Part shown: piece after piece, positions 1 through 5,733 of the stretch | Numbering within the stretch: the stretch's first letter is position 1 | How the letters are laid out: every line of letters starts with the position of its first letter | NCBI GenBank assembly: GCA_947653505.1 | Contig: CANTHI010000202.1 | Coordinates: forward strand, 1-6,916 | Direction: 5' to 3' | DNA: 6,916 bases | Source of the DNA: an uncultured Eubacterium sp. | Lineage (GTDB): Bacteria > Bacillota_A > Clostridia > Lachnospirales > Lachnospiraceae | Translations under genes and position numbers: made by a program | The notes under the pieces: model-generated | Seen by the model: only the letters and a program-made list of their open reading frames with translations | Databases searched by the model: none | Told to the model about the DNA's origin: nothing

Positions 1-533
1 TGGACTGTATCAACAATATTTTAGACTGTAAGTCACTTTCTTTTGTCAATGATCTGCGCAGGGAAGCGTGGATGCTTATGCTTTTTTCCAGACTGGTGGA
101 CAACCACGAAAAGCTCAGCCTCAAGCGTACCTCTGAGAATGGTAATTATGGCACCAGAGCTTACGTGGAACTGGCCATTGAACATATCAAATATTATTAT
201 AAAGATGGGATTAACGTATCAGATATTGCGGGACATCTTGGTATCAGCCGCGCGTACTTAAACTGCGCGTTTCAAAAAGAGCTGGGCATGTCCATACAAA
301 AATTTCTGATTGACTTTCGGATGCATAAGGCGGCAAATCTCTTAGTCAGCACCCCTGCTGCGATCAAAGAGATTTCCAATGCCATCGGCTATGAAGATCA
401 GCTGAATTTTTCAAAAGCTTTTAAAAAGAAATTTGGCATGAGTCCGAAAAATTACCGGCTTCACAAGGCTGCCACCATTCTTTATACGGAAAAACAGCTG
501 ACAGATCATAAAGAAGATTTTGTTGTGTCCTAA
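1..533 (+). CDS. AraC/XylS-family transcriptional regulator, C-terminal part (5' truncated by window edge)
   Basis: The reading frame is open from base 3 to the TAA at 531-533, giving 176 visible residues, so the ATG at 72 is probably internal rather than the start. The last ~110 residues form the double helix-turn-helix DNA-binding domain typical of AraC/XylS proteins. The first HTH is at about visible residues 71-93 (NVSDIAGHLGISRAYLNCAF). The second is at about 120-152 and holds the family signature around IGYEDQLNFSKAFKKKFGMSP, the usual 'F..FSRxFKxxxGxSPxxYR' pattern. About 60 helical-looking residues precede it; the N-terminal sensory or ligand domain lies outside the window, so the effector cannot be named. 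A short tail of ~24 residues follows the second HTH. The gene converges on the dapL-ending operon and has its own terminator. Such proteins usually regulate neighbouring sugar or stress genes, but any target here would lie to the left. Confidence 0.93.
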   Translation, partial: DCINNILDCKSLSFVNDLRREAWMLMLFSRLVDNHEKLSLKRTSENGNYGTRAYVELAIEHIKYYYKDGINVSDIAGHLGISRAYLNCAFQKELGMSIQKFLIDFRMHKAANLLVSTPAAIKEISNAIGYEDQLNFSKAFKKKFGMSPKNYRLHKAATILYTEKQLTDHKEDFVVS

Positions 534-600
534 ATAATGTTTCGTTATGTTATATACATATTTATATCTGATTCAGGCACAGGACCATTGATGTCAAAGC

Positions 601-641
601 GACAGTACCGTGTCATCGTTCGATACTGTCACTTCTTTTTT
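601..641 (+). terminator. Intrinsic terminator after the AraC gene
   Basis: GACAGTACCG (601-610) pairs with CGATACTGTC (621-630), a 10-bp stem with one C/A mismatch and a loop of about 10 bases. It is followed by ACTTCTTTTTT, with the T tract ending at 641. It sits 67 bases after the AraC stop. On the opposite strand the same hairpin lies 26 bases beyond the dapL stop, but the bases after it there (GCTTTGACATC) are not T-rich, so it would be at best a weak terminator for the convergent operon. Confidence 0.8.
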
Positions 642-655
642 GTATCATTACGGTG

Positions 656-1870
656 TTACAGCCTGCGGATCCGCTCCAGCGCCGCTGCCGTATTTTCATG
701 ACTTCCAAACGCGGTCAGCCGGAAATACCCCTCTCCGGACGGTCCAAACCCGCTGCCCGGCGTGCCTGCCACGTTTGCCCGTTCCAGCAGATCGTCAAAA
801 AACTCCCATGAGCTCATTGTTCCCGGTGTCTTTAACCAGATATACGGCGCGTTTACGCCACCATACACCTCGTAGCCCGCCGCGGACAGTCCTTCTTTGA
901 TATCCGACGCGTTTTTCATATAATAAGCTACCTGTTCTTTCAGCTGCGCCTTTCCCTCTTCAGAATAAACGGCTTCACCGGCACGCTGGATAATATATGG
1001 CGCTCCGTTATATTTCGTCCCATGACGTCTTGCCCACATGTCATGCAACGATACCCCGCCGCATGTCAGCTCTTTTGGCACTACGGTAAATCCTAAACGC
1101 AGTCCGGTAAATCCGGCATTTTTTGAAAAACTGCGGATTTCGATCGCACATGCGCGCGCCCCATCGCATTCATAAATCGAATGCGCCACATCCTCCTGTG
1201 TAATATAGGCTTCATACGCCGCGTCATAGATGATGACAGCGCCTTTTTCATTCGCATAATCCACCCATTCCTGCAGCTTCGCCTTTGGAATCGTCGTTCC
1301 GGTCGGATTGTTTGGAAAACACAGATATATCAGATCCGGCGTTGTTTTTGGAAATTCCGGCACAAATCCGTTTTCCCTTGTGCATGGCATATAAATCACA
1401 TTGCTCCATGTCTGCGTATCCGCATCATAAGTCCCGCACCTGCCCGCCATAACGTTCGAATCCACATACACCGGATAGACCGGATCGGTTACAGCGATTT
1501 TACAGTCTGCGGCAAACAGCTCCTGGATATTGCCGGAATCTGATTTTGCGCCATCCGAAACAAAGATTTCATCTTCCTGAATGTCGCAGCCCCTGCCCCG
1601 ATAATCGCATGCCACAATCGCATGCCGCAGAAACTCATAGCCAAGATCCGGCGCGTACCCGCGAAAAGTAGCCGCGTCTGCCATCTCATCCACGGCTTTG
1701 TGCAAAGCGCTGATAATCGCTGGTGCAACCGGCTGCGTAACATCCCCGATCCCTAACCGGATGACCGGCTGATCCGGATGTTCTTTTGTAAATGCCGCGA
1801 TCTTTTTCGCAATCGTACTAAAAAGATAGCTTCCCGGCAGCTTCTGATAATTCCCGTTAATCTGATACAC
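656..1870 (-). CDS. dapL: LL-diaminopimelate aminotransferase DapL
   Basis: A PLP-dependent class I/II aminotransferase that converts tetrahydrodipicolinate plus glutamate to LL-2,6-diaminopimelate in one step, bypassing the succinyl and acetyl intermediates of the DapD/C/E route. It is cytosolic. With the GTG start at 1870 the protein is 404 residues, the usual DapL length. Visible signatures are KLPGSYLF near residues 10-17, LGIGDVT at 39-45, SDGAKSD at 105-111, NNPTG at 187-191, the PLP-contacting YDAAY with Asp216 and Tyr219, the Schiff-base lysine 250 in [10 protein letters not shown], and a C-terminal GYFRLTAFG whose Arg384 should bind the substrate carboxylate. A longer reading from a TTG at 1906 adds 12 residues not found in the family and has no good ribosome binding site. 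The GTG has AGGAGG nine bases upstream. The start lies inside the end of dapF, so translation is probably coupled. It is the last gene of the operon. Confidence 0.96.
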   Translation of the reverse strand: MYQINGNYQKLPGSYLFSTIAKKIAAFTKEHPDQPVIRLGIGDVTQPVAPAIISALHKAVDEMADAATFRGYAPDLGYEFLRHAIVACDYRGRGCDIQEDEIFVSDGAKSDSGNIQELFAADCKIAVTDPVYPVYVDSNVMAGRCGTYDADTQTWSNVIYMPCTRENGFVPEFPKTTPDLIYLCFPNNPTGTTIPKAKLQEWVDYANEKGAVIIYDAAYEAYITQEDVAHSIYECDGARACAIEIRSFSKNAGFTGLRLGFTVVPKELTCGGVSLHDMWARRHGTKYNGAPYIIQRAGEAVYSEEGKAQLKEQVAYYMKNASDIKEGLSAAGYEVYGGVNAPYIWLKTPGTMSSWEFFDDLLERANVAGTPGSGFGPSGEGYFRLTAFGSHENTAAALERIRRL

Positions 1871-2729
1871 GATTCCATTCCTCCTCACATAATACTTCAC
1901 CTTCAAATACGTACTCTGCAGGCCCTGTCATATAGACAATATCCGTATCCTTATCCCACTCAATATTCAAATCCCCGCCGCGCAGCTTTACCGTTACCAC
2001 ACGCTCTGTCAGCCCGTTTAAAATACATGCTACCGTTGCCGCACAGGCGCCCGTTCCGCACGCAAGCGTCTCGCCGGAGCCTCTTTCCCATACGCGCATC
2101 TGTATTGTATGCCTGTCCAGCACTTTTACAAACTCTGTATTGATACGGTTTGGAAAATACGGATGGTACTCAAACTGCGGTCCGGTTTTCGAAAGCTCCA
2201 TCCCCATTACGTCATCCGTAAAAATAACGCAATGCGGATTTCCCATCGATACACAGGTCATCGCATACTGCACCCCGCCCGCTGTAACCGGATAACTGAC
2301 AAGCTCTGTCTGCGGTCCGGCCCCCGGAATGTTTACCGGTATTTTTTCCGGCCGCAGCTCCGGTTTTCCCATATTTACGCGTACCATAGATATTTTTGGT
2401 TCAGAAACGAGCAGCTCCGTCTCTTTCACACCGGCCAGTGTCTCAATCCGGATCTTTGTACGGTCCGTCATATGATGATCATAGACATATTTTGCCACAC
2501 AGCGGATGGCATTCCCGCACATCTCTCCTCTGGAACCGTCCGCGTTGTACATTGCCATTTCAAAATCCGCCTGTCCGGACGGACGGATCAGAATCAGTCC
2601 ATCCGAACCAACGCCAAAATGCCTGTCACTGACAAATTTTGCAGTTTCCTGTGGATGTTCTACCGTTTCTTCAAAACAGTTGACATAAATATAATCATTT
2701 CCAATGCCATGCATTTTCGTAAATTTCAT
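1857..2729 (-). CDS. dapF: Diaminopimelate epimerase DapF
   Basis: A cofactor-independent racemase that interconverts LL- and meso-diaminopimelate, the last step before lysine and the source of the peptidoglycan cross-linking residue. It is cytosolic. From the ATG at 2729 it is 290 residues, slightly longer than the common ~275. It opens with the family N-terminus [13 protein letters not shown]. The two catalytic cysteines are visible: Cys71 in EMCGNAIRC and Cys224 in [10 protein letters not shown], with the conserved GSGET just before the second. Two lobes of similar fold are expected, split near residue 130. An in-frame TTG at 2738 would add three residues (MEQ) but sits only 3 bases from the GGGAGG at 2742-2747; the ATG is 12 bases from it, and family homology favours the ATG. 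The 3' end overlaps dapL by 14 bases, so the two adjacent pathway steps are probably co-translated. Confidence 0.96.
   Translation of the reverse strand: MKFTKMHGIGNDYIYVNCFEETVEHPQETAKFVSDRHFGVGSDGLILIRPSGQADFEMAMYNADGSRGEMCGNAIRCVAKYVYDHHMTDRTKIRIETLAGVKETELLVSEPKISMVRVNMGKPELRPEKIPVNIPGAGPQTELVSYPVTAGGVQYAMTCVSMGNPHCVIFTDDVMGMELSKTGPQFEYHPYFPNRINTEFVKVLDRHTIQMRVWERGSGETLACGTGACAATVACILNGLTERVVTVKLRGGDLNIEWDKDTDIVYMTGPAEYVFEGEVLCEEEWNRVSD
1880..1885 (-). promoter_or_regulatory. Ribosome binding site fixing the dapL GTG start
   Basis: On the minus strand a perfect AGGAGG is followed by nine bases and then GTG (1870-1868). It lies within the last codons of dapF, ahead of the dapF stop. It supports the 404-residue start over the upstream TTG at 1906. 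Confidence 0.8.
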
Positions 2730-2766
2730 CTGCTCCAAAAACCTCCCTGCTTCTTATGTTGTATTT

Positions 2767-3318
2767 TTACATTTCACTGCCCATCAGGCTGATAATCATC
2801 TGTGCCGTCTCCACAAGGCCGGAACCGCTTTCCATACTGCATTTTTGCAGATACCGGTGTGCCTCGTCCTCAGAAAAACGGTTTCTTTCCATCAAAAGCA
2901 GCTTTGCCTGGCTAATGATACGGTTTTGCTGCACAGAACGGACTTTCGGCTTTTGTTTTCGTTTTTTCTTTTTCCGTACATACATTTCAGCCATCATGGC
3001 AACCGTCTGCAGCAGCTCATGCACTTTTAAAGGCGCAGCAAGCGCTACGATCTCTTCCGTCTCCCGCTGCCCGATCTGGCTTTCCGGCCCGATCAGCAGC
3101 ATATCAAAGCGCGGCGTCAGATATTCATACAGTTCACTGTAAACCATATCCGGCAGACGGCAGGTGCAGATGATGATCCCTCCATCCAGATCATTTGCCG
3201 CCCGCAGTGCCTGTGCCCCGCTGCAGCAGACCGAATCTACATTATATCCGCTTTTTTGCAGAATACCGCGCACATTTTTTGCCTGTTCTGTTTTCGGAAA
3301 AACTACTATGATGTTCAT
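2767..3318 (-). CDS. ANTAR-domain RNA-binding antiterminator with degenerate receiver domain
   Basis: 183 residues. Residues 1-~110 have the outline of a CheY-like receiver (MNIIVVFP start, LPDM after strand 3, APLKVHELL near the end). Residues ~127-180 are an ANTAR domain: the pattern NRIISQAKLLLM...EDEAHRYLQKCSM...ETAQMII fits the family consensus well. ANTAR proteins bind paired hexaloop RNA hairpins and prevent transcription termination, often of nitrogen genes. The usual receiver residues are missing: the phospho-acceptor Asp is Thr52 in CTCRLPD, the N-terminal acidic pair is replaced by Phe-Pro, and the conserved Lys before Pro is Ala. Phosphorylation control is therefore unlikely. A very basic linker, RKKKKRKQKPK at 115-125, joins the domains and may add RNA affinity (inference). 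The start is 12 bases after the glnA stop with a modest GGCGG site ahead of it. Position directly behind glnA suggests a role in nitrogen control, as for clostridial regulators of this type. Confidence 0.9.
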   Translation of the reverse strand: MNIIVVFPKTEQAKNVRGILQKSGYNVDSVCCSGAQALRAANDLDGGIIICTCRLPDMVYSELYEYLTPRFDMLLIGPESQIGQRETEEIVALAAPLKVHELLQTVAMMAEMYVRKKKKRKQKPKVRSVQQNRIISQAKLLLMERNRFSEDEAHRYLQKCSMESGSGLVETAQMIISLMGSEM

Positions 3319-3330
3319 ACTGACCGCCGT

Positions 3331-4617
3331 TTATATTCTATATAAATAATGGTCGATTTCCCAGTCTGTTACTGCCATACGGAATCTGTCCCATTCCTGT
3401 TTTTTTGCCTTGATATATTCTTTGCTGATATGCGCACCGAGCGTATCCAGCACAAACGGATCCTGCTCCATCTCATGCAGCGCTTCCATCAGATCACGCG
3501 GCAGCATCGGAGCGCCGTTTTCCTCCGGCGGCGTTGCCCTGCGGCGGATCCCGTCCAGTCCGGCTCTTAAGCAGAGCGCAAGAATCAGATAAGGATTTGC
3601 CGCCGAATCCGGACTGCGCAGCTCGATCCTCGTCCCATTCCCCCGCACAGCCGGAATCCGTATCAGAGACGTCCGGTTGCTTAACGACCAGGAAATCATA
3701 TTCGGCGCTTCATATCCCGGCACCAGCCGTTTATAAGAATTGACGAGCGGATTGGCTACCGCCGTAATCCCCTTCATATGCGCTAACAGCCCGCCAATAA
3801 AATAATACGCTTCTTCACTCAGCCCGCAAGGATCTGAGGCGTCCGCAAAAATATTGACGCCGTCTCTGGCCAGCGACAGGTTCAGATGCATTCCGCAGCC
3901 ATGCTCCTTAGCCCTCGGCTTTGGCATAAAGCTGGCAAACATCCCGTGCCGTTTGGCAATCGTCTTTACCGCCAGCCGGAATGTCATAATATGATCTGCC
4001 GTCCAGAGCGCTTCGTCATATTTCAAATCGATTTCGTGCTGTCCCGGCGAGCACTCATGATGGGACGCATCGACCGCATAACCCATTTCTTCCAGCGTCA
4101 GCACCATATCACGTCTGGCATTTTCTCCCAGATCCATCGGACCCAGATCAAAAAATCCGGCCTGTTCATCGATCCGGGTCGTCGGATGCCCGTCATCGTC
4201 ATACTGAAACAGGTAAAACTCACACTCCGGCCCCGCCTCAAACGTATATCCCATATCCTGCGCTTCCTTTACCGCTTTGCGCAGGATATAACGCGGATCC
4301 CCTTCAAACGGCGTCCCGTCCGCATGATAAACATCACAGATCAGACGCGCCACTTTTCCCTGCTGCGGCCTCCACGGAAAGATGGCAAACGTATCCGGAT
4401 CCGGATGCAGATACAGATCCGACGCCTCCACTTTTGCAAACCCCTGAATCGAAGAACCGTCAAACATGCATTCGTTATTCAGCGCTTTTACGAGCTGGGA
4501 TTTGGTAATCGCTATATTTTTCAGCGTCCCGGACACATCCGTAAACTGCAGCCTGATAAACTCAATATCCTCTTCCTCCGCCAGATTCAGGATATCCTGT
4601 TTTGTATAATGATTCAT
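3331..4617 (-). CDS. glnA: Type I glutamine synthetase (GSI-alpha-like)
   Basis: Makes glutamine from glutamate, ammonia and ATP; a cytosolic dodecamer in this family. 428 residues, colinear with the Bacillus subtilis enzyme (444, recalled) except for a gap of roughly 16 residues. N-terminal beta-grasp domain 1-~100 with FDGSSIQGF at 52-60, then the catalytic domain. Expected metal and substrate residues are present: Glu131 and Glu133 in GPECEF, Glu188 and Glu195 in HHECSPGQHE, His244 in GCGMHLNLSL, Arg297 in NSYKRLVPG, Glu303 in the GYEAP flap, and Glu332 in RIELRS. The loop that carries the adenylylated Tyr in GSI-beta enzymes is shortened (ATPPEENGAPMLPRD, 361-375), so no adenylylation is expected. 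Lys62 replaces the Arg62 tied to glutamine feedback in Bacillus. The ATG at 4617 has AAAGGG eight bases upstream. It lies 31 bases after hisA and 12 before the ANTAR gene. Confidence 0.97.
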   Translation of the reverse strand: MNHYTKQDILNLAEEEDIEFIRLQFTDVSGTLKNIAITKSQLVKALNNECMFDGSSIQGFAKVEASDLYLHPDPDTFAIFPWRPQQGKVARLICDVYHADGTPFEGDPRYILRKAVKEAQDMGYTFEAGPECEFYLFQYDDDGHPTTRIDEQAGFFDLGPMDLGENARRDMVLTLEEMGYAVDASHHECSPGQHEIDLKYDEALWTADHIMTFRLAVKTIAKRHGMFASFMPKPRAKEHGCGMHLNLSLARDGVNIFADASDPCGLSEEAYYFIGGLLAHMKGITAVANPLVNSYKRLVPGYEAPNMISWSLSNRTSLIRIPAVRGNGTRIELRSPDSAANPYLILALCLRAGLDGIRRRATPPEENGAPMLPRDLMEALHEMEQDPFVLDTLGAHISKEYIKAKKQEWDRFRMAVTDWEIDHYLYRI

Positions 4618-4648
4618 TTTCGAAACCCTTTCTTTTCTGGTATTTCCT

Positions 4649-5425
4649 TTATTTTTTCACATATTCCAGCACTTTTTGATAAGCCATCGGTCCGCCAAAC
4701 AGATCCAGCGCGCTTCCTATCGTCACATGCAGCCGGTCCTGCCCATACGAACGCAGCAGCTCTAGATCATGAAAATCCGCGACTCCTCCCGCATACGTCA
4801 CCGGTATCTTTCCCCAGCTGCCAAGCATTTTTACAAGCTCTGTCTCAATACCGGACGCTTTGCCCTCCACATCCGCCGCATGAATCAGAAATTCATCCGC
4901 GTAGCCTGACAGCTCATCCAGCAACGCATGCGTCACAGCCTCCCTCGTAAACTTCTGCCAGCGGTCCGTCACGACAAAATAAGCGTCCCCCGCCCTGCGG
5001 CAGCTTAAATCAAGTACCAGATGCTCTTTGCCGACGGTATCCGCAAGCGCCCGCAGACGGTCATAACGGATGCTGCCATCCTGGAACACATACGAAGTGA
5101 CGATTACATGGCTGGCTCCCGCATCCAGAAACTGGCACGCGTTTTTTGGCGTAATACCGCCGCCGATCTGTAATCCCTGCGGATAAGCCGCAAGCGCCGC
5201 AAGCGCCTGCAGACGGTCCGCTTCATAGTAATCCGATCCCTGCGGATTCAGCATAATGATATGTCCGCCGCGCAGCTGGTCCTTCTGATACAGCCGCGCG
5301 TAAAAAGCTGCATCCTGCTTTGCTACAAAATTTTCCTCTGCATGGGCATTGTGGTCAGACAGAGTCGCACCGACGATCTGCTTGACCTTGCCGTTGTGAA
5401 TGTCTATGCACGGACGAAATTCCAT
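4649..5425 (-). CDS. hisA: Eukaryotic-type ProFAR isomerase HisA (HIS6-like)
   Basis: Isomerises 5'-ProFAR to PRFAR, the fourth step of histidine synthesis; a cytosolic (beta/alpha)8 barrel. 258 residues. It matches the eukaryotic (yeast HIS6-like) subfamily rather than ordinary bacterial HisA: CIDIHNGKVKQIVG at 6-19, NFVAKQ...FYARLY at 32-46, LQIGGGI at 85-91, DLSCRR at 139-144, EFLIHAADVEG at 178-188, YAGGV at 211-215 and GSALDLFGG at 237-245. Candidate catalytic acids are Asp8 and Asp139. The two phosphate-binding Gly-rich loops follow strands 3-4 and 7-8 as expected for the fold. ATG at 5425 has AGCAGG seven bases upstream. It appears to be the first gene of the operon, and no other his gene is visible. 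A similar ORF class occurs in some Lachnospiraceae and Bacteroidetes, where it can be the only HisA; whether another hisA exists in this genome cannot be seen. Confidence 0.94.
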   Translation of the reverse strand: MEFRPCIDIHNGKVKQIVGATLSDHNAHAEENFVAKQDAAFYARLYQKDQLRGGHIIMLNPQGSDYYEADRLQALAALAAYPQGLQIGGGITPKNACQFLDAGASHVIVTSYVFQDGSIRYDRLRALADTVGKEHLVLDLSCRRAGDAYFVVTDRWQKFTREAVTHALLDELSGYADEFLIHAADVEGKASGIETELVKMLGSWGKIPVTYAGGVADFHDLELLRSYGQDRLHVTIGSALDLFGGPMAYQKVLEYVKK

Positions 5426-5538
5426 TGTATTACCTGCTTTCTGTTTTCGTTGGGTGTAAAAGTCTTTAGTTAGAATACCATAAACTGGGGGAAAATAAAA
5501 CAGAAAAATAAAAATCGAAATAAAATAAAGAAAGTATT
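5426..5538. other. A/T-rich divergent intergenic segment
   Basis: 113 bases ahead of hisA, strongly asymmetric: the plus strand from about 5491 to 5535 is nearly all A with few other bases. I see no RNA gene, no paired hexaloop hairpins of the ANTAR target type, and no GlnR/TnrA-like inverted repeat. The A/T tract lies upstream of the candidate operon promoter and could act as an UP-like element for it (inference). Confidence 0.6.
5472..5480 (-). promoter_or_regulatory. Candidate extended -10 promoter for the hisA-glnA-ANTAR-dapF-dapL operon
   Basis: On the minus strand TGG-TATTCT reads as an extended -10 (TGn plus a hexamer matching TATAAT at 4 of 6). It would start transcription near 5465, leaving a leader of about 40 bases before hisA. 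No good -35 is seen at 16-18 bases, only T-rich sequence, so this is a weak call; T-rich DNA upstream on that strand fits an UP element. Confidence 0.35.
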
Positions 5539-5715
5539 TTTTCCGGATTTAATAATTTTAGCGTATATACAATAAAAGATGCACGCTATCAGGAATATTT
5601 TGGTTTTACAGATGATGAGGTCCGGCAGATGCTGGAATACTACGGATTTACAGACCAGTACAATGCCGTCAGGGAGTGGTACGATGGTTATCTGTTTGGC
5701 GGCAGAAAAATATAG
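5539..5715 (+). pseudogene. Remnant of an AAA-ATPase-like / PD-(D/E)XK (DUF1703) family gene
   Basis: An in-frame stretch from about 5539 to the TAG at 5713-5715 encodes some 58 residues that resemble an internal part of the DUF1703 proteins: FNNFSVYTI, then ARYQEYFGFTDDEVRQML, then REWYDGYLFGG. In full-length members (about 500-600 residues) these motifs sit in the middle, after the Walker-type region and before the nuclease-like C-terminus, and the text after FG normally continues into a 'YxPWSV' motif. Here it stops after GGRKI. The frame is closed upstream by TAA at 5521-5523 and no start codon with a ribosome binding site precedes it. Both ends are therefore missing, and this looks like a decayed fragment and not a gene. 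It lies 18 bases before the next start codon. Family assignment is from remembered motifs. Confidence 0.72.
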
Positions 5716-5733
5716 GAATAAGAGGGAAAGTAA

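Noticed and set aside
2109..2792. Plus-strand open frame of 227 codons opposite dapF
   Set aside because: The product is low-complexity in His, Arg and Cys and lies antisense to a clear dapF with both catalytic cysteines.
3886..4950. Long plus-strand open frame (354 codons) opposite glnA and hisA
   Set aside because: It is rich in Arg, His, Pro and Ser with no domain pattern, starts inside glnA without a ribosome binding site, and lies opposite two well-conserved genes. It is a shadow of their codon use.
5187..5208. Short tandem repeat of a 9-base GCAAGCGCC unit inside hisA
   Set aside because: Only two copies, in frame, encoding an Ala/Leu-rich helix. It is ordinary coding sequence.
5455..5475. 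Possible GlnR/TnrA box (TGTNA-N7-TNACA) ahead of hisA
   Set aside because: TGTAA is present at about 5456 but the second half-site does not match, so there is no inverted repeat.
5566..5573. TACAAT as a -10 for the PLP gene on the plus strand
   Set aside because: No -35 at suitable spacing, a leader of more than 150 bases would result, and the motif falls inside the coding-like relic. Too weak to list.
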